NCBI RefSeq assembly: GCF_003860215.1
Contig: NZ_RQYH01000004.1
Coordinates: forward strand, 61,092-125,091
Length of the DNA: 64,000 nt
Direction of reading: 5' to 3'
Source: Desulfovibrio sp. OH1186_COT-070
Lineage (GTDB): Bacteria; Desulfobacterota; Desulfovibrionia; Desulfovibrionales; Desulfovibrionaceae
Made by a program: the position numbers and the translations under genes. Shown here piece by piece: positions 25,205 to 33,818 of this stretch (position 1 is the first letter of the stretch; the number at the start of each line of letters is the position of its first letter). The notes beneath the pieces were generated by a model, which was not told the origin of the DNA, ran no database searches, and saw only the letters and a program-made list of their open reading frames with translations.

Positions 25205-25243
25205 CGGCAACCCCGCCAAAGGGGGGTTGCCGTGGATTTTTTT
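25205..25243 (+). terminator. strong hairpin with plus-strand T-run between argD and the zinc-finger gene
   Basis: CGGCAACCCC pairs with GGGGTTGCCG (25205-25232) around a small loop, and TTTTTTT follows at 25237-25243 on the plus strand. On the minus strand, where the neighbouring genes lie, it has no T-run but would still form a stable structure just ahead of the zinc-finger gene. It could work as a boundary against plus-strand read-through from pit. Confidence 0.5.
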
Positions 25244-25311
25244 GTCTTTTTGGGGAGCCTTTGCGTCCCGGAAAGCGTTATGTAGGGCATGGCAGGGCTT
25301 TTGTAAAGCCC

Positions 25312-26517
25312 TTACCGTGTTTCCGTTTTGTGCAAAATGTCCTCAAGGCAGGCCACAAAGACGTCCAGATCGTCCTGCTCTATGGTCAGAGGCGGCAGCA
25401 GGCGCAGGGTGGTGCCGTGGCTCAGGTTGCAGATATAGCCGCGGCGCAGCAGTTCCTGCCATACTTCATTGCCCGGCACGTCGAGTTCTATGCCGACCAT
25501 GAGCCCGGCCCCGCGCACTTCGCGGATTTTGGGCGAGCAGCGTTTTTGCAGAGCTTCCAGAGATGCCCGCAGGTGCGTGCCCAGAAGGGCGGCCCTGTCG
25601 GCCAGCTTGTCGCGCAGCATGATTTCCACGGTCTTTGCTGCCACAGCCGAAACCAGTGAGCCGCCGCCAAAGGTGGTGGCATGGCTGCCCGGCGCAAAGC
25701 CCCGCGCTGCTTCATGGGTAGCCAGCATGGCGCCTATGGGCAATCCGTTGCCCAGAGACTTGGCGATGCTGATGGCATCGGGCTTCAGCCCGAATTGCTG
25801 GAAGGCCCAGAAGGAGCCTGTGCGGCACAGCCCGGCCTGCACCTCGTCGCACAGAAAAAGGATGTTCCTTTTCCGGCACAGGGCTTCGGCCGCGCGCAGC
25901 CAGTCGCCGGAAAGGGGCACAACGCCGCCCTCTCCCTGCACCACCTCCACCAGCAGGGCCGCGGTATTTGGCGTCAGGGCCGCTTCAAGGGCGGCCATGT
26001 CGGCGGGGATCTGGCGAAAGCCTTCGGGCAGGGGAGCAAAGCCTTCGCTCAGGTTCGCGCGGCCGGTGGCGGCCAGAGCGCCCAGAGTCCGCCCGTGAAA
26101 GCAGCCTTCAAGGGTGACGATCTCGCAGGCGTCCCGTTTTTTGACGGTGCGCATGTAGCGGCGGGCCAGCTTGATGCAGGCTTCGTTGGCTTCTGCCCCG
26201 GAATTGCAGAAAAAGGCTTTTTCGTGATGGCTGGTGGACAGGAGCAGGCGGGCCAGTTCCAGTTGCTCTTCCTGATAAAAAAGATTGCTCACATGCCAGA
26301 GCTTGCGGGACTGGGCTTCAAGCACTGCGCAGAGTTCGTCATTGCAGTGTCCGAGGGCCGTTACGGCAATGCCCGCCAGCAGATCCACATATCTTTTGCC
26401 GTCCGTATCCCAAAGATGCGCGCCCTTGCCGCGTGCCACGGCCAGGGGATAACGGCTGTAGGTGGAGCAAAGCAGGTTTTCTTCCTCTTTTTTGACAGAG
26501 GCGAAGGCTTGGGACAT
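25312..26517 (-). CDS. argD: acetylornithine aminotransferase
   Basis: A PLP enzyme of arginine synthesis that converts N-acetylglutamate semialdehyde and glutamate to N-acetylornithine; many ArgD proteins also serve as succinyl-diaminopimelate aminotransferase. The 401-residue protein is a class III aminotransferase: YVDLLAGIAVTALGHCND near the N-terminus, FFCNSGAEANEACIKLAR (PLP phosphate binding), LFLCDEVQAGLCRTG, and SIAKSLGNGLPIGAMLA with the PLP lysine. ATG 26517 (MSQAFASVKK) has AAGGAG upstream and is preferred over the longer upstream frame, which has no homology. Dut lies upstream on the same strand, 107 bases away. Confidence 0.93.
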   Translation of the reverse strand: MSQAFASVKKEEENLLCSTYSRYPLAVARGKGAHLWDTDGKRYVDLLAGIAVTALGHCNDELCAVLEAQSRKLWHVSNLFYQEEQLELARLLLSTSHHEKAFFCNSGAEANEACIKLARRYMRTVKKRDACEIVTLEGCFHGRTLGALAATGRANLSEGFAPLPEGFRQIPADMAALEAALTPNTAALLVEVVQGEGGVVPLSGDWLRAAEALCRKRNILFLCDEVQAGLCRTGSFWAFQQFGLKPDAISIAKSLGNGLPIGAMLATHEAARGFAPGSHATTFGGGSLVSAVAAKTVEIMLRDKLADRAALLGTHLRASLEALQKRCSPKIREVRGAGLMVGIELDVPGNEVWQELLRRGYICNLSHGTTLRLLPPLTIEQDDLDVFVACLEDILHKTETR

Positions 26518-26624
26518 GGGGCAAACTCCTTTTTCTGGTGACAATGAGGGGCGGTTGCCTTGCGGGGGAGGCGGCATCCGGCAAGCCGCAGGCATGCAAA
26601 GCGGCGTGCGGCGGCAGGCAAAGG

Positions 26625-27122
26625 CTAGCGGCCGGTATGCCCGAAACCTCCGCTACCGCGGTCCGTGGGGGCAAGGGCCGCCACTTCACGCCAGAGCGGC
26701 CGCACGCAGGGCTGGAACACCAGTTGGGCGATGCGGTCGCCGTTTTTGATGCGGCGCTCCTCTCCGGAGGTGTTCAGCAGAAAGACAAAAATTTCTCCGG
26801 TATAGTCGGGGTCGATAACGCCCACGCCCTGCGCCACCACCAGCCCCTCGCACGCGCCAAGACCGCTGCGCGAGTAAACAAAACCGGCTACTCCCGGGAC
26901 GTGGGGCTGCACGCTGATGCCCGTGGGCACGCGCAGCCGCGCACCGGCGGGAATGAGGGCTTCTTCTGTTTCCAGACAGGCGCAGAGATCCAGCCCCACC
27001 GAATCCCGTGTGGCAGGGGTCAGGCTCTGCCGGTAATGGAGGCGCGCCTCCTGGCGCACAAAGGCCACATCCACAGGCCGGGCATCGGGGCCGGGAGAAG
27101 CAGGGGGGACGATGGGGTTCAT
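26625..27122 (-). CDS. dut: dUTP diphosphatase
   Basis: Hydrolyses dUTP to dUMP and pyrophosphate, keeping uracil out of DNA and feeding thymidylate synthesis. The 165-residue protein has the five trimeric dUTPase motifs: SVGLDLCA (1), SRSGLG (2), GVIDPDYTGEI (3), KNGDRIAQLVF (4) and the glycine-rich C-terminal RGSGGFGHTGR (5). All catalytic positions are visible. ATG 27122 has a weak ribosome site and overlaps the stop of an unconvincing upstream frame. Expression may begin in the repeat-containing gap upstream. Confidence 0.95.
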   Translation of the reverse strand: MNPIVPPASPGPDARPVDVAFVRQEARLHYRQSLTPATRDSVGLDLCACLETEEALIPAGARLRVPTGISVQPHVPGVAGFVYSRSGLGACEGLVVAQGVGVIDPDYTGEIFVFLLNTSGEERRIKNGDRIAQLVFQPCVRPLWREVAALAPTDRGSGGFGHTGR

Positions 27123-27165
27123 GCAGACGTTCCGCGTTTGGCAGTTTTTTCAGAGAGACGCTTGT

Positions 27166-27254
27166 GGTAGCGCAGTTCGCGCGCGGGGGCAAGGGGGATA
27201 CACTTGTCCATGAGGATGTGCATGAGGGTAGCGCAGTTCGCGCGCGGGGGCAAG
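27166..27254. repeat. two-copy 28-bp direct repeat with 33-bp spacer
   Basis: The same 28 bases occur at 27166-27193 and 27227-27254, starting GGTAGCGCAGTTCG and ending GGGGGCAAG, with 33 bases between, giving a 61-base period. The copies are identical and their flanks are unrelated. The geometry equals that of a minimal type I CRISPR array, but the repeat is not cleanly palindromic, no third copy is present and no cas genes are in the window. The repeats fill part of the 499-base gap 27123-27621 between dut and trmFO. Confidence 0.6.
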
Positions 27255-27419
27255 CCATCGCCGACCGCACACGCCGCGAAATACAGACCTGTCAGGTTCC
27301 CTCCTTGCACGCTGCATGGCATCCCGATACTCAAACAGATTGGTTTGGAAAATACCTGGACTTTTTCGGCTGTTTCCCGCACGAATGGCTCAGGCTGACC
27401 ATGAAATGACTTCCAAAAT

Positions 27420-27451
27420 GGAATTTTCCGGGGCGAATCTCCGGAAATTCC
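27420..27451. other. imperfect inverted repeat in the dut-trmFO gap
   Basis: GGAATTTTCCGG and CCGGAAATTCC face each other across a 9-base centre and differ by one extra T. No T-run follows, so it is not a standard terminator. No gene is seen between 27123 and 27621; a long open frame running into trmFO from 27316 lacks homology before the trmFO start. Confidence 0.4.
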
Positions 27452-27621
27452 GAACAGTCCAAAATGAAGGCGGGCGCAGCGTTTCCCGTAACGTGGACGT
27501 TTATAATCTGGATGCGATCATCTCCGTGAGCTGCCGGGAGAGCAGTGAAAAAGCGTTTTTTGTGGGCGGGCTGAACGCGGGAACCCGGAGCATTTCCCCG
27601 GATCGGGGTAGAGGAAATATC

Positions 27622-28989
27622 ATGTCAAAAATGTCCATTGCCGTGGTGGGCGGCGGCCTTGCGGGCTGCGAATGCGCCCTGCGACTGGCTCGTGACGGGC
27701 ACAGCGTCACCCTGCTGGAGCAGAAGCCTGCCCACCGTTCGCCTGCTCATGTGAGCGACTGTCTGGCTGAACTGGTCTGCTCCAATTCCTTGCGTTCTGA
27801 CGAGTCCACATCGGGCATTGGGCTGCTCAAGGCCGAAATGCGTCTTCTGGGCAGCGACTTTCTGGCCGTGGCCGAGGGATGCCGCGTGCCCGCAGGCAAG
27901 GCCCTGGCTGTGGACAGGGAGGCTTTTGCCCGGGCCATGACCGCGCGGGTCGAGGCCGAGGGCAATATCCGCCGTGTGGAAAAACAGGTCAGCTCTCTGG
28001 AAGACCCGGTGCTGGAACCCTTTGCGCGGGAAGGGGGGCGGGTGGTTATTGCCGCCGGGCCTCTGGCGTCCCACGGGCTTTCCTCGTCTCTGGCCCAGGC
28101 TGTGGGCGCGCAGCACTGCTACTTTTACGATGCCATTGCGCCCATTGTCTGGACGCATTCGCTGGACCACTCCGTGGTTTTTCGCGCTTCGCGCTACGGG
28201 CAGGAGAACGGCGAGCCCGCAGGGCAGGGGGATTACCTGAACTGCCCCATGAGCAGGGAAGAATACGAAACTTTTTATGAGGCCCTGCTGGAAGCCCGGA
28301 CAGTTGCAGCCCACGGCTGCGAGCAGGAAAAGCATTTCGAGGGCTGCATGCCTGTGGAGGCTCTGGCCCGGCGGGGAGCGCGCACACTGGTTTTCGGGCC
28401 GCTCAAGCCGGTGGGCTTTGTGGATCCGCGCACCGGACGCCGCCCCTGGGCCGTGCTGCAACTGCGCGCGGAAAACGCCAACAACGATACCTGCAATCTG
28501 GTGGGCTGCCAGACAAAGCTGATCCAGAGCGAGCAGGCGCGCGTTTTCCGGCTCGTGCCCGGCATGGAGGCGGCGGAATTTGCCCGTTTCGGCAGCATGC
28601 ACCGCAATACCTATGTCAATGCGCCCCTTGCCCTGGCGGACGATCTTTCGCTTGTGGCGCGCCCAGGCATCCATCTTGCCGGGCAGATTACGGGCGTGGA
28701 AGGCTATGTGGAGTCGGCGGCCTGCGGCCTGTGGTTGGGCCTGCTGCTTTCGGCCCGCGCACGGGGGAGGGATCTGCCCCTGCCGCCCGCAGAAAGCTCC
28801 CTGGGGGCGCTGTTGCGCCATCTGCGCACACCGGCCAGGCATTTTCAGCCTTCCAATGCGCACTTTGGGCTCATGCCGGAACTGGGAGAAAGGGCAAGAA
28901 AAAAGGACCGCAAAGCCCTGTATGCGGCACGGGCGCAGGAAGCTTTTCGCGCCTGGCTGCAAGCCCGGCGGGAGGAGGGGCTGGCGTGA
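27622..28989 (+). CDS. trmFO: folate-dependent tRNA (uracil-54-C5) methyltransferase
   Basis: TrmFO makes 5-methyluridine (ribothymidine) at position 54 of tRNA, using methylenetetrahydrofolate and FADH2. The 455-residue flavoprotein starts with the dinucleotide-binding motif IAVVGGGLAGCECALRLA, then SPAHVSDCLAELVCSNSLRS, a stretch diagnostic of TrmFO with a conserved cysteine. Later motifs are FGPLKPVGFVDPRTG, FRLVPGMEAAEFARFGSMHRN and the C-terminal GQITGVEGYVESAACGL. The start ATG 27622 follows GAGGAA. It is followed by tRNA-Val and thrS, a fitting neighbourhood though not an operon, since a separate promoter drives the tRNA. Confidence 0.95.
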   Translation: MSKMSIAVVGGGLAGCECALRLARDGHSVTLLEQKPAHRSPAHVSDCLAELVCSNSLRSDESTSGIGLLKAEMRLLGSDFLAVAEGCRVPAGKALAVDREAFARAMTARVEAEGNIRRVEKQVSSLEDPVLEPFAREGGRVVIAAGPLASHGLSSSLAQAVGAQHCYFYDAIAPIVWTHSLDHSVVFRASRYGQENGEPAGQGDYLNCPMSREEYETFYEALLEARTVAAHGCEQEKHFEGCMPVEALARRGARTLVFGPLKPVGFVDPRTGRRPWAVLQLRAENANNDTCNLVGCQTKLIQSEQARVFRLVPGMEAAEFARFGSMHRNTYVNAPLALADDLSLVARPGIHLAGQITGVEGYVESAACGLWLGLLLSARARGRDLPLPPAESSLGALLRHLRTPARHFQPSNAHFGLMPELGERARKKDRKALYAARAQEAFRAWLQARREEGLA

Positions 28990-29025
28990 GAGGTCGGGCC
29001 GGTTCTGCCATATGGCAAAAAAATA

Positions 29026-29054
29026 TTGACGGAGCTTTATCTTGCGGGTATAAG
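29026..29054 (+). promoter_or_regulatory. sigma-70 promoter of tRNA-Val
   Basis: TTGACG (29026-29031), a 17-base spacer and TATAAG (29049-29054) lie 18 bases upstream of the mature tRNA 5' end, giving a predicted start near 29061 and a short leader for RNase P to remove. Confidence 0.75.
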
Positions 29055-29072
29055 ACGAATCTGCCTCATTGT

Positions 29073-29149
29073 AGGAGCGTAGCTCAGGTGGCTAGAGCAC
29101 TTCCTTGACACGGAAGGGGTCAGCAGTTCAAGTCTGCTCGTTCCTACCA
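29073..29149 (+). tRNA. tRNA-Val (anticodon GAC)
   Basis: A complete 77-base cloverleaf. The acceptor stem is AGGAGCG with CGTTCCT plus one G-T pair; the D stem is GCTC/GAGC. The anticodon stem CTTCC/GGAAG carries loop TTGACAC with anticodon GAC at 29107-29109, and the T arm is AGCAG-TTCAAGT-CTGCT. Discriminator A and an encoded CCA complete the 3' end. GAC reads GUC and GUU valine codons. Confidence 0.95.
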
Positions 29150-29253
29150 AAAAAGACGCACAGGGGCTTGCCCCCTCACAGGCGGCGGAAGGTTTGGTGC
29201 CCCGCCCATAGCAAAGGTTGCCGCAGGGCAGCCAAAGACCGGTACTGGCGCAG

Positions 29254-29279
29254 TGGGGAGGTTTGCCTCCCCATTTTTT
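29254..29279 (+). terminator. Rho-independent terminator between tRNA-Val and thrS
   Basis: TGGGGAGG-TTTG-CCTCCCCA (29254-29273) is a perfect 8-bp stem and 4-base loop followed by six Ts. It lies 105 bases beyond the tRNA and 35 bases before thrS, so it could be the tRNA terminator or a leader attenuator of the thrS operon if a promoter lies in between. Confidence 0.8.
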
Positions 29280-29313
29280 ATGCATTTGTTGTGCGCCGCG
29301 CAAGGAGAGTGAC

Positions 29314-31245
29314 ATGGATGTCCGTGTGGAGGGGCAGATGGTGGAAGCCGGGGATTCCGTGGCGTCCACGCTCCGCAAAGCCCTGAGCGGGAAGAGGTTC
29401 AAGGCAGTGGTGGCCGCATGTGGAGCCAGCGGCGAACTGCTGGATCTCCACGCACCCCTGCCTGCGGGCTGTGATGCGCTGACGCCGGTGTTCGGGGAAG
29501 ATCCCCGCGGGCTGGAACTGATCCGCCATTCTGCGGCCCATGTCATGGCGGCGGCTGTCAAGCGGCTCTTTCCCGAAGCCAGGGTGACCATCGGCCCGGC
29601 CATTGACAACGGATTTTACTACGATTTTGCCGTGGCGCGGCCTTTTTCCAGCGAGGATTTTCCGGCTATCGAGGCAGAGATGCGGCGCATTGTGGACGCC
29701 CGTCAGCCTTTTGTGCGCCGGGAAATGGGCAAGGCCGAGGCTGTGGAGTTTTTTCGGGCCGCAGGCGAAAGCTACAAGGTGGAAATTGTGGAGGGCATTG
29801 AGGGGGACACGGTTTCGCTGTACACCTGCGGCGAATTTACCGACCTCTGCCGTGGTCCGCATGTGCCGGATACGGGTTTTGTGCGCGCCTCCAAACTCAT
29901 GAGCGTGGCCGGAGCCTACTGGCGCGGTGACGAAAAAAATGCCATGCTCTCGCGCATTTACGGAACGGCCTTTGCCGACGAAAAGGCGCTCGGAGCGTAT
30001 CTGCAACAGCTTGAGGAAGCCAGAAGGCGTGACCACCGCAAGCTGGGCAAGGATCTGCGCCTTTTTTCCTTCAGGGAAGATGTGGCTCCGGGCATGGTTT
30101 TCTGGCTGCCCAAGGGCATGCTGGTGCGCACGATTCTGGAGGATTTCTGGCGGCGCGAGCATTTGCGGCGCGGGTATGAGCTTGTTCAGGGGCCGCAGAT
30201 GCTGCGCGTGGAAACCTGGATGAAATCCGGGCATTACGACAATTACCGCGACAACATGTATTTCAGCAGCATTGACGAGGATGCCTACGGCATCAAGCCC
30301 ATGAACTGCATTGCGCACATGCTCATTTTCGGAAACGAGCTGCGCAGCTACCGTGACCTCCCGCAGCGGTACTTTGAACTGGGGGTGGTGCACCGCCACG
30401 AAAAAAGCGGCGTGCTGCACGGCCTTTTGCGCGTGCGCCAGTTCACCCAGGACGATGCCCATATTCTGTGCATGCCGGAACAACTGGAGGAGGAGATCCT
30501 CGGCGTCATCCATCTGGTACGGGATTTGATGGGACTGTTCGGCTTTGAATACAAAGTGGCGGTTTCCACCCGTCCCGAACAGAGCATAGGCACGGACGAG
30601 GCGTGGGAAATGGCGACCAGCGCCCTTGTGGGCGCGGTGGAAAAGGCTGGCCTGCCCTATACCGTGAACAAGGGGGACGGAGCCTTTTACGGCCCCAAGA
30701 TCGACGTGCGCCTTTTGGACTGCATCGGGCGCGAGTGGCAGTGTTCCACCATACAGGTGGACTTTACCCTCCCCGAGCGTTTCGATTTGGCTTATATCGG
30801 TCAGGACGGCGGGCGTCATCGGCCTGTCATGGTGCACCGGGCCATCATGGGTTCGCTGGAAAGGTTCATCGGCATTCTTGTGGAGCACTATGCTGGGGCT
30901 TTGCCCGTCTGGTTCGCGCCGGAGCAGGCCCGCGTGCTTACGGTTACCGGGGCTGGAGACGCCGCGGCGCAGGAGCTTTGTGCCCGGCTGAAAGATGCGG
31001 GAATCAGGGTTGCGTCCGATCTCAGGAACGAGAAGCTGGGCTTCAAGGTGCGCGAGGCCCAGGTGGCCAAGGTTCCCTATGTCCTTGTGGTTGGAGAGAA
31101 GGAGGCGCAGGAGGGCGGAGCCAGCGTGCGCCTGCGCAGCGGAGAAAATCTGGGGCTCAAATCCGTGACGGAGATTGCCGGGCTTGTCCGGGCGGATGCC
31201 GAAGAGCCTTTCAAACAGGGAGGTATGTGCTATAGCTTCTCCTAA
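29314..31245 (+). CDS. thrS: threonyl-tRNA synthetase
   Basis: Charges tRNA-Thr with threonine. The 643-residue class II synthetase is complete: a TGS domain (about residues 1-60), an editing domain with HSAAHVMAAAVKRLFP (HxxxH zinc site), and the catalytic core with RHEKSGVLHGLLRVRQFTQD (motif 2). Motif 3 is GSLERFIGILVEHYAGALP, and the C-terminal anticodon-binding domain begins at about residue 540. ATG 29314 has AAGGAG upstream, the best start. It heads the translation operon thrS-infC-rpmI-rplT. Confidence 0.97.
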   Translation: MDVRVEGQMVEAGDSVASTLRKALSGKRFKAVVAACGASGELLDLHAPLPAGCDALTPVFGEDPRGLELIRHSAAHVMAAAVKRLFPEARVTIGPAIDNGFYYDFAVARPFSSEDFPAIEAEMRRIVDARQPFVRREMGKAEAVEFFRAAGESYKVEIVEGIEGDTVSLYTCGEFTDLCRGPHVPDTGFVRASKLMSVAGAYWRGDEKNAMLSRIYGTAFADEKALGAYLQQLEEARRRDHRKLGKDLRLFSFREDVAPGMVFWLPKGMLVRTILEDFWRREHLRRGYELVQGPQMLRVETWMKSGHYDNYRDNMYFSSIDEDAYGIKPMNCIAHMLIFGNELRSYRDLPQRYFELGVVHRHEKSGVLHGLLRVRQFTQDDAHILCMPEQLEEEILGVIHLVRDLMGLFGFEYKVAVSTRPEQSIGTDEAWEMATSALVGAVEKAGLPYTVNKGDGAFYGPKIDVRLLDCIGREWQCSTIQVDFTLPERFDLAYIGQDGGRHRPVMVHRAIMGSLERFIGILVEHYAGALPVWFAPEQARVLTVTGAGDAAAQELCARLKDAGIRVASDLRNEKLGFKVREAQVAKVPYVLVVGEKEAQEGGASVRLRSGENLGLKSVTEIAGLVRADAEEPFKQGGMCYSFS

Positions 31246-31777
31246 CATGAGATTCCGGCGCGACGTGCCGCAGGACGGCGTGCGCCGCAACGAACTGATC
31301 CGGGCGCGGGAGGTGCGCGTCATCGCCGCCGACGGCGAGCAGTTGGGCATTCTGCAACGCAACGAAGCCATTGCTCTGGCCAAGGAGGCGGGCATGGACC
31401 TGGTGGAGGTTTCCGCCACGGCCGAGCCCCCTGTGTGCCGGATAATGGACTACGGAAAGTTCAAGTACGAACAGCAGAAGAAGAAGCAGGAAGCCAAAAA
31501 GCGTCAGGCTGTGGTGCAGATCAAGGAAATCAAGGTGCGCCCCAAGACCGACGATCACGATTACGAAACCAAGGTCCGCCATATCCGGCGGTTTCTGGAA
31601 GAAGGCGACCGCTGCAAGATCACGGTATTTTTCCGGGGGCGCGAAATTGTCCACAAGGACCGTGGCATGAGCATTCTGGAAAGAGTGGTGCGGGATCTGG
31701 CCGATGTGGCCAAGGTGGATCAGGAGCCGCGCGCCGAAGGCCGCACGTTGCAGATGATGCTGGTGCCCAAAAAATAG
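31232..31777 (+). CDS. infC: translation initiation factor IF-3, probable AUA start
   Basis: IF-3 binds the 30S subunit, checks start codons and prevents subunit joining. The family body begins at RRNELIRAREVRVI and includes VEVSATAEPPVCRIMDYGKF, KEIKVRPKTDDHDYETK and FFRGREIVHKDRG. The usual call would be ATG at 31247, but the only good ribosome site (GGGAGGT, 31218-31224) lies 7 bases before an in-frame ATA at 31232 and 22 bases before that ATG. Non-AUG starts are a well-known self-control device of infC: IF-3 rejects its own start codon. On this reading the protein has 181 residues and overlaps thrS by 14 bases. Downstream are rpmI and rplT. Confidence 0.93.
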   Translation: MASPNMRFRRDVPQDGVRRNELIRAREVRVIAADGEQLGILQRNEAIALAKEAGMDLVEVSATAEPPVCRIMDYGKFKYEQQKKKQEAKKRQAVVQIKEIKVRPKTDDHDYETKVRHIRRFLEEGDRCKITVFFRGREIVHKDRGMSILERVVRDLADVAKVDQEPRAEGRTLQMMLVPKK

Positions 31778-31891
31778 CCTTTCTGTGCAGGGGAAATTTT
31801 TCTTGCGCGGTGCAAGGCTTTGGGGCATCATGCCGTTTCTTCCGGTGTGCCCTGCGCGCCGGGAGCATATGTTTTTGCCAAGGAGTACGCC

Positions 31892-32089
31892 ATGCCCAAG
31901 ATCAAAACCCGGCGTTCCGCTGCCAAGCGTTTTTCGCTCACCGGCAGCGGCAAGTTCAAGCGTCGCCGCCAGAACATGCGCCACATTCTGACCAAGAAAG
32001 CCCCTGGTCGCAAAATGCGCCTGGGCCAGTCCGCCATTGTGGACAGTGCCAACGAAAAGGCCGTGCGCCGGATGCTGCCCAACGGTTGA
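31892..32089 (+). CDS. rpmI: 50S ribosomal protein L35
   Basis: A 65-residue basic ribosomal protein. MPKIKTRRSAAKRFSLTGSG and the ending LGQSAIVDSANEKAVRRMLP are diagnostic. ATG 31892 follows AAGGAG. It is in the standard infC-rpmI-rplT order; a 114-base gap lies upstream. Confidence 0.97.
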   Translation: MPKIKTRRSAAKRFSLTGSGKFKRRRQNMRHILTKKAPGRKMRLGQSAIVDSANEKAVRRMLPNG

Positions 32090-32272
32090 TTGCCTGTGGG
32101 CACATGCCGCGTGGCGGGTTACCGTTGGCGGCAAGGCGCATGTGCGCCAGCGGCGCGTGTGGAGCCGTGACCAGAGTTCAATCCGCATCCCTCTCCGGAG
32201 GGCAGACAGTTTTATGCCATACGCTCCTTTCCAGGCTTCCCTCCGCCTGCCGGGAGCAAGGAGGATACGCTC

Positions 32273-32626
32273 ATGCGTGTGAAGAGAGGATTGGCAGCCC
32301 ATCGCCGCCACAAGAAATACCTGACCGCCGCCAAGGGTTTTCGCGGCGGACGCAGCCGTTTGTACCGCACTGCCCGCGAGGCTGTGGAACGCTCCATGCA
32401 ATATGCCTATGTGGGCCGCAAACTGCGCAAGCGCGATTTCCGCAGCCTGTGGATACTGCGTATCAACGCGGGCGCGCGCCTCAGCGGGCTTTCCTACAGC
32501 CGCTTCATGCACGGACTCAAGAAGGCGGGCATTGATCTCAACCGCAAGGTGCTGGCGGACTTGGCTGTGTATCAGAAAGACGATTTTTCCAAGATTGTGG
32601 ATCTGGCCAAGGCGGCTCTGGCGTAA
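32273..32626 (+). CDS. rplT: 50S ribosomal protein L20
   Basis: A 117-residue protein that binds 23S rRNA early in large-subunit assembly. [20 protein letters not shown] and [20 protein letters not shown] are typical. In E. coli and Bacillus L20 represses its own operon by binding a 23S-like RNA structure. The 183-base rpmI-rplT gap is long for this operon and contains several GC-rich dyads, so it could hold such a site, though no specific structure was proved by eye. AAGGAGGA precedes the start. Confidence 0.97.
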   Translation: MRVKRGLAAHRRHKKYLTAAKGFRGGRSRLYRTAREAVERSMQYAYVGRKLRKRDFRSLWILRINAGARLSGLSYSRFMHGLKKAGIDLNRKVLADLAVYQKDDFSKIVDLAKAALA

Positions 32627-32664
32627 GCCGCCTGCTTTTGGTGCCGGATGCAGCCTGCGTGGAC

Positions 32665-32694
32665 GGCCCCGCCCGCTTGCGGGAACACGGGGCC
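32665..32694 (+). promoter_or_regulatory. two-part hairpin upstream of pheS
   Basis: GGCCCC (32665-32670) pairs with GGGGCC (32689-32694), and inside it CCCGC pairs with GCGGG. It lies directly ahead of the terminator hairpin at 32705. The pair could act as an attenuator element or simply end the rplT transcript. Confidence 0.4.
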
Positions 32695-32704
32695 ATATGA
32701 TAGA

Positions 32705-32737
32705 AACGGACGGCGTTCGCGCTGTCCGTTCTTTATT
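32705..32737 (+). terminator. UUCG-capped terminator or attenuator between rplT and pheS
   Basis: AACGGAC...GTCCGTT forms an 11-bp stem with one G-T wobble closed by a TTCG tetraloop, followed by CTTTATT. It ends the thrS-rplT operon or attenuates pheS-pheT, whose start is 44 bases further on. Confidence 0.65.
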
Positions 32738-32780
32738 ATGCTCTAACGTCAGCGCCGGTTCCCGGCGCGGGAAAGCCCTC

Positions 32781-33818
32781 ATGGATCTTATTGCTGCACT
32801 GGAAGATATTGTCCCCCAACTGGCCGATGGGCTGGAGCGGGCCACGAGGCCGGAGGAATTGGAAGCCCTGCGCGTGGACGTGCTGGGGCGCAAGGGGCGT
32901 ATTGCCCGGATCATGTCCTGCCTGCCGGAGCTGGAGCCAGGTGCGCGCCCTGCGGTGGGGCAGACGGCCAACAGCGTCAAGGAACGCTGCAACGAGCTTT
33001 TCGAGGCCCGCAAGGCGGTTCTGGAGGCTGCCCGCGAGGCCGAGGCCCTGCGGCGCTTTGATCCCTCCATGCCCGGCCGCGCTCCCTGGCGCGGCAGCTT
33101 GCACCCCACAACGCTGGTGACGGAAGAAATCTGTCGTGTCTTCCAGGGGCTGGGCTTTGATGTGGCCTCCGGGCCGGAAGCGGAAACTGATCATTACAAC
33201 TTTGCCTCCCTGAACATGCCGCCGGAACATCCCGCCCGCGACATGCAGGACACCCTGTACATCACCGACAGCGTCCTCATGCGGACGCATACGTCACCCG
33301 TGCAGGTGCGCGCCATGCTGGCCTCCCGCCCCCCCTTGGCCGTGATCGCGCCCGGCAAGGTCTACCGGCGCGACAGTGATCTGACCCACACCCCCATGTT
33401 TCACCAGATAGAAGGGCTCCTGGTGGGTGACGGCGTCAGCATGGCCCATTTGCGGGGCACGCTGACGGCCTTTGTGCATGCGGTTTTTGGCGCGGAAACC
33501 CGCGTGCGCTTTCGCCCCAGCTTTTTCCCTTTTACGGAACCTTCGGCAGAAGCGGACATTTCGTGTTGCATCTGCGGCGGTCAGGGGCAGATTGACGGCA
33601 CGGGCTGCCGCGTGTGCAAGGGCACGGGCTGGGTGGAAATTTTGGGCTGCGGCATGGTGGATCCGGCGGTTTTCGAGGCTGTGGGCTATCCCGCCGATGT
33701 GAGCGGCTTTGCCTTTGGCATGGGGGTGGAGCGTGTGGCCATGCTCAAGTACGGCATCGGCGATCTGCGCATGTTTTTTGAGAACGATACGCGCTTTCTG
33801 GGGCAATTCGGTGCGTGA
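32781..33818 (+). CDS. pheS: phenylalanyl-tRNA synthetase alpha subunit
   Basis: Catalytic subunit of the alpha2-beta2 synthetase for tRNA-Phe. It has 345 residues: an N-terminal coiled coil (about 1-90), then the class II core with [31 protein letters not shown], and the C-terminal motif 3 [19 protein letters not shown] cysteine-rich insertion [20 protein letters not shown] lies near residue 260; similar CxxC pairs occur in related PheS proteins. The start ATG 32781 has only a weak ribosome site. Its stop overlaps the GTG start of a small ORF that separates it from pheT. Confidence 0.96.
   Translation: MDLIAALEDIVPQLADGLERATRPEELEALRVDVLGRKGRIARIMSCLPELEPGARPAVGQTANSVKERCNELFEARKAVLEAAREAEALRRFDPSMPGRAPWRGSLHPTTLVTEEICRVFQGLGFDVASGPEAETDHYNFASLNMPPEHPARDMQDTLYITDSVLMRTHTSPVQVRAMLASRPPLAVIAPGKVYRRDSDLTHTPMFHQIEGLLVGDGVSMAHLRGTLTAFVHAVFGAETRVRFRPSFFPFTEPSAEADISCCICGGQGQIDGTGCRVCKGTGWVEILGCGMVDPAVFEAVGYPADVSGFAFGMGVERVAMLKYGIGDLRMFFENDTRFLGQFGA

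Noticed and set aside
27119..27382. 87-residue minus-strand frame ending in an ATGA overlap with dut
   Set aside because: It runs through the two 28-bp repeats in different frames, has no recognisable domain and no ribosome site; only the overlap speaks for it.
27316..27621. 102-residue N-terminal extension of trmFO
   Set aside because: The family start IAVVGGGLAG follows directly after ATG 27622 with its own GAGGAA; the upstream part has no homology.
29015..29026. palindrome TGCCATATGGCA after trmFO as a terminator
   Set aside because: It is followed by an A-run on the coding strand, so it would only terminate minus-strand transcription, where no gene ends.
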